A stretch of 7,488 nucleotides of DNA from Acidobacteriota bacterium (GTDB taxonomy: Bacteria; Acidobacteriota; Holophagae; Thermotomaculales; Thermotomaculaceae). The position numbers and the translations under genes are program-made. A model generated the notes under the pieces. It saw only the letters and a program-made list of their open reading frames with translations. It was not told where the DNA came from and did no database searches. This document shows positions 1 through 4,704 of the stretch, one piece after another (positions within the stretch are counted from its first letter, which is position 1; the number at the start of each line of letters is the position of its first letter). The stretch spans positions 1 through 7,488 of the forward strand of contig JALWHA010000295.1 in assembly GCA_027038695.1 (NCBI GenBank), written 5' to 3'.

Positions 1-1
1 G

Positions 2-259
2 ACATATTATCTTCCTTTAGAGTGGAAAAATTACAAAATCCACAATTTTGCTGATGTTGATGAGATTGTAATAACAAAGTTAACTAATGATCAATACGAT
101 GCTATGGCAAATGCTTTAGTCATTCATTTTGATGATAAGATAATGGCTAAAAAATTAAAAAAGGTACCTATTAAAATTGACTCTGCTATTAACTTGAATA
201 GCCAAACAGAGAACTATCTTAAAAAGAAATTTAAAGGATTGGACATCTATGTTTTATAG
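2..259 (+). CDS. 3' end of an unrecognised protein gene (partial)
   Basis: An open frame enters from the left edge and stops at a TAG at 257-259, leaving 85 visible C-terminal residues. The piece starts TYYLPLEW, is rich in Lys, Asp and Asn, and ends KGLDIYVL. It has no transmembrane stretch and no motif I can assign, so it reads as the soluble tail of a larger protein. Its last 11 bases overlap the start of the next gene in another frame, which suggests translational coupling and a shared transcript with the M50-like membrane protein. Codon choice (AAA, ATT, GAT, TTA) matches the AT-rich gene that follows. The frame is supported by its uninterrupted length and the tight overlap. No function is offered, and the family would need the missing 5' part. 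Confidence 0.7.
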   Translation, partial: TYYLPLEWKNYKIHNFADVDEIVITKLTNDQYDAMANALVIHFDDKIMAKKLKKVPIKIDSAINLNSQTENYLKKKFKGLDIYVL

Positions 260-983
260 GATTAAAAAAATAGTAACAGTATTAATTGCCGCACTTCTCT
301 TTATTGTAAAGTGGCCTTTTGCTTTTCTTTTATTGTTGACAGATTATATGGTTTTTTCTCACTTGTCCTCTTTTCTGAAAGCTTTAAACAAGCAGGTTTT
401 ACTTAAAGATGCAATTGTGTTTTTTGTTTCTTTCTTTATTTATAGGACATTATTGCAAAAGAGGATGAAGTTCTGGGAAACACTTTTTCACGAATTGGCA
501 CATTTGATTTTCGGGGTTTTAACTTTTAACAGGATTACAAATATAAATGCAAGCGACGGGGAGGGCGGGGTTGTCCGATATCAGGGTTACCCCAATTGGT
601 TGTTAACTATTGCTCCTTATGTTTTTCCTGTTTTAACTTTTTTGTTATTGATTCTTTATATTTTTTCAAAATCTATATACCATAGCACTCTGCATTATTT
701 GATAATCTGTTCTTTTGCTATGTATGTTGCACAGGTTATTAAGGAATTTGGTCCAAATTGGGGTAATGCATCATGGTTTAGTATCGGTGTTAAAACTGAT
801 GCTGATCTTGAAAGGGTGGGGCATTTGTTTGCGATCTTTGTTTTGCCTGCCGCTAATTTTTTGTGGGGATTTTTTCTTGTGTTTTTTCTTCAGGGAAAAT
901 CTAATTTCTTTTTCTCAATTGTTAAAGGTTGTTTGATCAATTACTTATTGACTTTTTTAGAATTCTTCAAACACTTAATATAA
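249..983 (+). CDS. Multi-pass membrane protein with HELAH motif, M50-like zinc metallopeptidase
   Basis: The 244-residue protein is strongly hydrophobic. Likely membrane segments lie near residues 8-32, 52-66, 118-140, 147-163, 190-214 and 218-240. A gluzincin motif HELAH is at residues 81-85 (H81 and H85 as zinc ligands, E82 as general base), just after a hydrophobic segment, as in membrane-embedded M50-type proteases. It is followed by a loop rich in Gly, Asn and Asp (97-113), then PNWLLTIAPYVFP (115-127). A later KTDADLERVGH stretch (182-192) could supply the third metal ligand, but that is inference. The size fits the small M50B-like proteins rather than RseP or SpoIVFB, and no PDZ or CBS domain is present. 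The start is ATG 249, with AAAGGA at 233-238 ten bases upstream, inside the end of the preceding gene. The substrate is unknown. Zinc-peptidase fold is fairly secure, activity is not. Confidence 0.8.
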   Translation: MFYRIKKIVTVLIAALLFIVKWPFAFLLLLTDYMVFSHLSSFLKALNKQVLLKDAIVFFVSFFIYRTLLQKRMKFWETLFHELAHLIFGVLTFNRITNINASDGEGGVVRYQGYPNWLLTIAPYVFPVLTFLLLILYIFSKSIYHSTLHYLIICSFAMYVAQVIKEFGPNWGNASWFSIGVKTDADLERVGHLFAIFVLPAANFLWGFFLVFFLQGKSNFFFSIVKGCLINYLLTFLEFFKHLI

Positions 984-1276
984 ATGGTTTTTTGCTTAAA
1001 GAGATTATCGGAAATATCGGTAATGTAAAGTTTTTTGTGTCAGGAGAGTTTTTAGTCTGAATGATTAAACCGGTCACACCTTAAAAGCACCTAATCTTTT
1101 TAGAATACTTAAGTTTTTTTCTGTTATATTTTCCATCTTTAATCTTTAAAAAATACATAAATAAAGTGTTTCACCACTATTTTCCGAATAAATATGCTTT
1201 TTATCTAACAATGTTTCAACAAAATGTTTTTTCTGTCGGTTTCTGGAGGGGGAGCAAGGTCTCAATTTTTTTATTG

Positions 1277-1310
1277 AATTTTTAAGAAGTGAATGGATTT
1301 CTTAAAATTT
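1277..1310. repeat. AT-rich inverted repeat, possible weak hairpin
   Basis: Twelve-base arms (1277-1288, AATTTTTAAGAA; 1299-1310, TTCTTAAAATTT) are complementary except for one position and enclose a 10-base loop. The inner nine base pairs are perfect. No T run follows, so it is a poor terminator on the + strand. A run of seven Ts lies on its left side (1265-1271). In DNA this AT-rich, such a dyad can arise by chance, so no role is assigned. Confidence 0.4.
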
Positions 1311-1317
1311 CCTGGCA

Positions 1318-1330
1318 GCATAAGTTATGC
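1318..1330. repeat. 13-bp palindrome GCATAAGTTATGC
   Basis: Six-base arms GCATAA and TTATGC are perfectly symmetric around a central G at 1324. The site is centred about 50 bases upstream of the -35 box of the tRNA promoter, where a dimeric regulator could bind. No known operator consensus is recognised and chance is possible. Confidence 0.3.
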
Positions 1331-1347
1331 AAAAACTCTTGTGTCAT

Positions 1348-1380
1348 TGTTAATACTGTTATTATAAAAAAGTATTGACA
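1348..1380. promoter_or_regulatory. Dyad covering the -35 box of the tRNA promoter
   Basis: TGTTAATACT (1348-1357) and AGTATTGACA (1371-1380) form ten-base arms with nine complementary pairs and one T/G mismatch (1351/1377), separated by 13 bases. The half-site centres are 23 bp apart, about two helical turns, the geometry expected for a dimeric DNA-binding protein. The right arm contains the whole TTGACA -35 hexamer, so a protein bound here would compete with RNA polymerase. Operator function is inference. Confidence 0.35.
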
Positions 1381-1402
1381 TTTTGAGTTAAATCTTTATA
1401 AT
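1375..1402 (+). promoter_or_regulatory. Consensus sigma70 promoter for the initiator tRNA
   Basis: TTGACA at 1375-1380 and TATAAT at 1397-1402 are both perfect hexamers with a 16-bp spacer. The expected transcript start is near 1408-1410, giving a 5' leader of only 7-9 bases before the tRNA. A strong promoter with a short leader is normal for a stable RNA gene. The sequence just downstream (ATTGTTAATTGCATG) is not a clear GC-rich stringent discriminator. Confidence 0.85.
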
Positions 1403-1416
1403 TGTTAATTGCATGT

Positions 1417-1493
<77 letters not shown>

Positions 1494-1514
1494 TTTTTTT
1501 ATCCCCAAAAACAA

Positions 1515-1567
1515 ATACCAGAACACATTTCAACCCATATTTAAAATCAATTCCATGTTTCTGGTAT
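1515..1567. repeat. Inverted repeat overlapping the cysS -35 region
   Basis: ATACCAGAA (1515-1523) is perfectly complementary to TTCTGGTAT (1559-1567). The pairing continues with two more bases if one T is bulged (CA at 1524-1525 with TG at 1556-1557). The spacer is about 35 bases. No T run follows the right arm, so a terminator for the tRNA is unlikely. The right arm lies where the -35 contact of the proposed cysS promoter would be, so a regulatory dyad or a loop-forming pair of binding sites is possible. Confidence 0.4.
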
Positions 1568-1590
1568 ATCCCTTTAACTTAATGTATAAT
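1562..1590 (+). promoter_or_regulatory. Probable cysS promoter with strong -10 and weak -35
   Basis: A perfect TATAAT lies at 1585-1590, preceded directly by TG. The -35 position at a 17-bp spacing is TGGTAT (1562-1567), a poor match to TTGACA. Transcription would start near 1597, leaving a leader of about 20 bases, too short for a T-box or other riboswitch. Expression may also come from read-through of the tRNA transcript. Confidence 0.5.
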
Positions 1591-1617
1591 TATGCTGATG
1601 TTCTATAGGAGGATTGT

Positions 1618-3006
1618 ATGAGGATTTATAACACTTTAACGGGGAGGCCGGAAGAGTTTAAAACTTTAAGGGATAAGGAAGCAAGGATTTATACATGCGG
1701 GCCTACGGTTTACGATTATGCACATATAGGCAATTTCAGGACTTTCTGTTTTGAGGATATATTCAGAAGGTATTTAAAGTATAAAGACTATAAGGTTGTT
1801 CAGGTTATGAATTTAACCGATGTTGACGATAAAACTATAAGGCGCTCAAACGAAGAGGGTATGTCTTTAAGGGAATATACTGAAAAGTACGAGAAGGCTT
1901 TTTTTGAAGATTGCAAAGCCTTGAATATTGAGCAGGTTGAGTATAACCCGAGGGCAACCGAGCATATTGAAGAGATGATACAACTTGTTCAAACATTGAT
2001 AGACAAAGGCTTTGCCTATGAAAAAGACGGCTCTGTTTACTATGATATTTCTGCATTTAAAGAGTACGGCAAACTGTCAAAACTTGATAAAAGGGAGATT
2101 CGGGAAGGGGTTTCTGTTGACGCTGACGAGTACGAAAAAGACGATGTAAGGGATTTTGTTTTGTGGAAGGCAAAGAAGGAGGATGAGCCTTCATGGCCTT
2201 CGCCCTGGGGTGAGGGGAGGCCGGGCTGGCACCTTGAATGCTCGGTTATGGCTATGAAGTATTTAGGGGAGACTATTGATTTGCACGCAGGGGGAGAGGA
2301 TTTGATCTTTCCTCACCATGAAAATGAAATAGCGCAAAGTGAAGCGGCAACAGGTAAGCCTTTCTCAAATTACTGGCTTCACTGCAAGTACCTTATTGTT
2401 GAAGGCAAGAAGATGAGCAAGTCTTTAGGCAATTTCTTTACTTTAAGGGATTTGATAAACAAAGGCTTTAACCCGAGGGCTATTCGTTATGTCCTTATCT
2501 CTTCCCATTATCGGAAGCAGTTGAACTTTACCCTTGAAAGCGTAAAGGCTGCTGAAAAGGCTATTGAAAAGGTTGAAGGGTTTTATCAATCTGTTTCACA
2601 GACAACAAATAAGGGAAATTATGACGCTAAGATTAAAGAGTTAATTGAAAAGTACAAAAAAGCGTTTGAAGACGCTATGGACGACGATATTAATGTTTCA
2701 GGAGCATTAGGCTCGTTGTTTGAGTTTTTAGGAGAGGTTAATAAACTTTATCCCGATTCAAATATTCCCGAGCCAAACAAGGAAGAGGTTTTGAATTTTC
2801 TTGAAGATTTAAACAAAGTATTTGCCGTGTTTGATTTTTCAACCGAGATGCCTGACAAGGAGATTTTAAAGTTGATTGAGGAGAGGATTGAGGCAAGAAA
2901 AAACAGGGATTTTAAAAGGGCTGACGAGATAAGGGATTTGCTTAAAGAAAAGGGTATTGTTTTAGAGGATACCAAAGACGGAACAAGGTTTAAAAGAATA
3001 AAGTAA
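1618..3006 (+). CDS. cysS: Cysteinyl-tRNA synthetase
   Basis: This is a class I aminoacyl-tRNA synthetase that activates cysteine with ATP and attaches it to tRNA-Cys in the cytoplasm. The 462-residue length is that of the bacterial enzyme (E. coli, 461). The N-terminal catalytic core has the CGPTVYDYAHIGN block with the HIGH-type signature HIGN at residues 36-39, and KMSKS at 265-269. The zinc site that selects cysteine is complete by alignment with the E. coli enzyme: C27, C208 (WHLECSVM), H233 and E237 (FPHHENE). The C-terminal helical region ends with the usual RADEIRDLLKEKGI and LEDTKDGTRFK stretch (434-459). The start is ATG 1618, preceded by AGGAGGA at 1607-1613. It lies 124 bases after tRNA-fMet and 10 bases before the peptidase gene, so it probably leads an operon. 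Nothing is truncated or missing. Confidence 0.98.
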   Translation: MRIYNTLTGRPEEFKTLRDKEARIYTCGPTVYDYAHIGNFRTFCFEDIFRRYLKYKDYKVVQVMNLTDVDDKTIRRSNEEGMSLREYTEKYEKAFFEDCKALNIEQVEYNPRATEHIEEMIQLVQTLIDKGFAYEKDGSVYYDISAFKEYGKLSKLDKREIREGVSVDADEYEKDDVRDFVLWKAKKEDEPSWPSPWGEGRPGWHLECSVMAMKYLGETIDLHAGGEDLIFPHHENEIAQSEAATGKPFSNYWLHCKYLIVEGKKMSKSLGNFFTLRDLINKGFNPRAIRYVLISSHYRKQLNFTLESVKAAEKAIEKVEGFYQSVSQTTNKGNYDAKIKELIEKYKKAFEDAMDDDINVSGALGSLFEFLGEVNKLYPDSNIPEPNKEEVLNFLEDLNKVFAVFDFSTEMPDKEILKLIEERIEARKNRDFKRADEIRDLLKEKGIVLEDTKDGTRFKRIK

Positions 3007-3016
3007 CGGGGGGAGT

Positions 3017-4699
3017 ATGAGATTATTGTTTTTTCTTTTGGTTTTGAGTTTTTTAACAGTGTCCTGCAATATTCATTTAAACAGGGAGAATGAGATGAAA
3101 ATTTTTATAGAAAACTATGTGAAAAAGGTTGCTCCGTTGTACAAAGAGGCTAACCTTGCAAGCTGGGAGGCGTCAGTAACCGGGAATGCCGATAAGTATA
3201 AAGAGGCCGCCGATTTAGAGTTTAAGATTGCGCAGATTCACTCAAACAAAGACGACTTTTTGAAACTTAAGTCGTTTTTAAAACAGGATATTAAAGACCC
3301 AATTTTAAAGAGGCAGATTGTACTTATCTACCTTGCCTATGCGGGCAAACAGGGAGACCCGAATATCGTTAAAGAGATAATAGAAAAGCAGAGTGAAATT
3401 GAAAAGAAATTCAATACCTTCAGGGCAGACTTGGAAGGCAAAAAGGTAACCGATAACCAGTTAAAAGAGATTTTAAGAAGCGAAAAGAAAGATATGAAGT
3501 TAAGAAAGCAGGCCTGGCTTGCCTCAAAACAGATAGGCAAGGTTGTTGCCGAAGATGTCCTTGAACTTGCAAAGTTAAGGAATAAACTTGCGAAATCTCT
3601 CGGATACAGAGATTACTTTGAAATGGCTCTTGTTTTAAACGAGCAGACTCCTCAAGAGATTATAGGACTTTTCGACGAACTTGATAAAGAGATCGCACCT
3701 GAGTATTCAAAGGTTAAAAGCGAGATTGATTCAATGCTTGCAAAAAGGTATCGCATTTCTAAAAATAAGGTTATGCCGTGGCATTACGAAGACCCGTTTT
3801 TTCAGGAAGGGATTTCCTTTGACAATGTTGACCTTGATAAGTATTACAAAGACAGGGATTTAGCAAAGATAGCGAAGGATTTTTATTCTTCAATCGGGCT
3901 TGACGTAACCGATATTTTACAAAGAAGCAGTTTGTACGAAAAAGAAGGTAAAATGCAGCATGCCTTCTGCACAGATATTGACAGGGAAGGGGATGTAAGG
4001 GTATTAACCAATATTAAAGATAACGAATCGTGGATGGATACAATCCTTCACGAATTAGGGCATGCTGTTTATGACAAGTATATTGATAAAAACCTGCCAT
4101 ATGTTTTAAGGGAAGCGTGCCACACATTTACAACAGAGGCTGTTGCTATGCTTTTCGGAAGGCAGTCTAAAAACCCTGAATTTTTGCAAAAGTACTGCGG
4201 TTTGTCTGATAAAGAGGCAAAAAGGATTGCTCCGCAACTTTACAAAATGCAGAAGTTTCAGCAACTTGTGTTTTCAAGGTGGTGTCAGGTTGTGACAAGG
4301 TTTGAAAAAGAGTTGTATGCTCACCCTGAAAAGGGAGTGGATTACTTTAACGATTACTGGTGGCAGTTGAAAGAAAAGTATCAATTGGTTAAAAAACCCG
4401 AGGGAAGGAATAACCCCGATTGGGCGGCAAAGATACACATTTCAGCATATCCGGTTTACTATCACAACTATATGTTAGGGGAATTGTTCGCCTCTCAGAT
4501 GAATTACTATGTCGCTAAAAACATACTTCACACCGATAATATAAAGCAGACATTTTTAGGGGGAAATAAGGAGATAGGAAATTACTTTATAGAAAAAGTA
4601 TTCAAACCCGGGGCAAGGTACAGATGGGATAAATTTGTAAAGCAGGCAACCGGAGACGAGTTAAATCCGAAGTACTATAAATTACAGTTTGTTGATTAG
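3017..4699 (+). CDS. ACE-like M2 family zinc peptidase, predicted lipoprotein
   Basis: This 560-residue metallopeptidase is probably anchored in the cell envelope. Residues 1-17 form a short signal peptide with lipobox TVSC, C17 being the lipidation site. The gluzincin site is HELGH at 345-349, with E374 (in TFTTEAVAM) as the likely third zinc ligand 25 residues later. The C-terminal part matches angiotensin-converting-enzyme-type M2 peptidases: YWWQLKEKYQ (447-456), then AAKIHISAYPVYYHNY (470-485). In the latter K472, H474 and Y481 correspond to human ACE K511, H513 and Y520. These bind the substrate C-terminal carboxylate or stabilise the transition state, so dipeptidyl carboxypeptidase activity is a reasonable inference. 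M3 oligopeptidases share the HExxH arrangement, but this C-terminal block favours M2. The gene starts 10 bases after cysS, with a G-run (3008-3013) close to ATG 3017. An internal ATG at codon 27 has a better spaced GGAG. The next gene follows after 5 bases. Confidence 0.9.
   Translation: MRLLFFLLVLSFLTVSCNIHLNRENEMKIFIENYVKKVAPLYKEANLASWEASVTGNADKYKEAADLEFKIAQIHSNKDDFLKLKSFLKQDIKDPILKRQIVLIYLAYAGKQGDPNIVKEIIEKQSEIEKKFNTFRADLEGKKVTDNQLKEILRSEKKDMKLRKQAWLASKQIGKVVAEDVLELAKLRNKLAKSLGYRDYFEMALVLNEQTPQEIIGLFDELDKEIAPEYSKVKSEIDSMLAKRYRISKNKVMPWHYEDPFFQEGISFDNVDLDKYYKDRDLAKIAKDFYSSIGLDVTDILQRSSLYEKEGKMQHAFCTDIDREGDVRVLTNIKDNESWMDTILHELGHAVYDKYIDKNLPYVLREACHTFTTEAVAMLFGRQSKNPEFLQKYCGLSDKEAKRIAPQLYKMQKFQQLVFSRWCQVVTRFEKELYAHPEKGVDYFNDYWWQLKEKYQLVKKPEGRNNPDWAAKIHISAYPVYYHNYMLGELFASQMNYYVAKNILHTDNIKQTFLGGNKEIGNYFIEKVFKPGARYRWDKFVKQATGDELNPKYYKLQFVD
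3083..3097 (+). promoter_or_regulatory. Internal Shine-Dalgarno and possible second start of the peptidase gene
   Basis: AGGGAG (3083-3088, containing GGAG) precedes the in-frame ATG at 3095-3097 (Met27) by six bases, an optimal distance. The upstream start at 3017 has only a G-rich stretch ending one or two bases before the ATG. Initiation at Met27 would produce a protein without signal peptide or lipobox Cys17, hence cytoplasmic. The lipobox makes the upstream start real, so this would be an additional start. The evidence is only sequence spacing. Confidence 0.3.
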
Positions 4700-4704
4700 A
4701 CTCT

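Larger units (their letters stand above)
984..1374. other. AT-rich intergenic region with no convincing gene
   Basis: These roughly 390 bases lie between the M50-like gene and the tRNA promoter. They are dominated by T and A runs. I find no long open frame on either strand, no GC-rich hairpin followed by a T run that would be a clear terminator, and no second tRNA. The visible structures are the right-hand inverted repeats at 1277-1310, 1318-1330 and 1348-1380, listed separately. A GGAGGGGGAG stretch near 1245-1254 resembles a ribosome site but has no start codon at a sensible distance. The left end (to 1060) continues an alternative reading frame, described in the findings. Confidence 0.6.

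Noticed and set aside
1074..1136. Short minus-strand frame of 20 codons beginning MENITEKNLS
   Set aside because: It looks like a plausible protein N-terminus but stops after 20 codons. It has no clear Shine-Dalgarno, and nothing downstream continues it. It could be a gene remnant, but chance is equally likely.
984..1374. CRISPR array, insertion sequence or attachment site in the AT-rich gap
   Set aside because: No regularly spaced direct repeats, no transposase frame, no terminal inverted repeats with target duplications, and no duplicated tRNA 3' end are visible.
1494..1500. T7 run as an intrinsic terminator after the tRNA
   Set aside because: There is no independent GC-rich hairpin directly before it; only the tRNA's own T-arm and acceptor stem are near, so I mention it under the tRNA without calling a terminator.
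1597..1617. T-box or other riboswitch in the cysS leader
   Set aside because: With the TATAAT at 1585-1590 the leader is only about 20 bases, and no T-box sequence or terminator/antiterminator pair is visible in the whole tRNA-cysS spacer.
1835..2056. Antisense frame inside cysS
   Set aside because: It is a shadow of cysS on the opposite strand, with no family resemblance. The same applies to minus-strand frames at 2748-2975, 3337-3540, 6114-6394 and 6668-6907, and to plus-strand out-of-frame stretches at 715-936 and 3681-3863.
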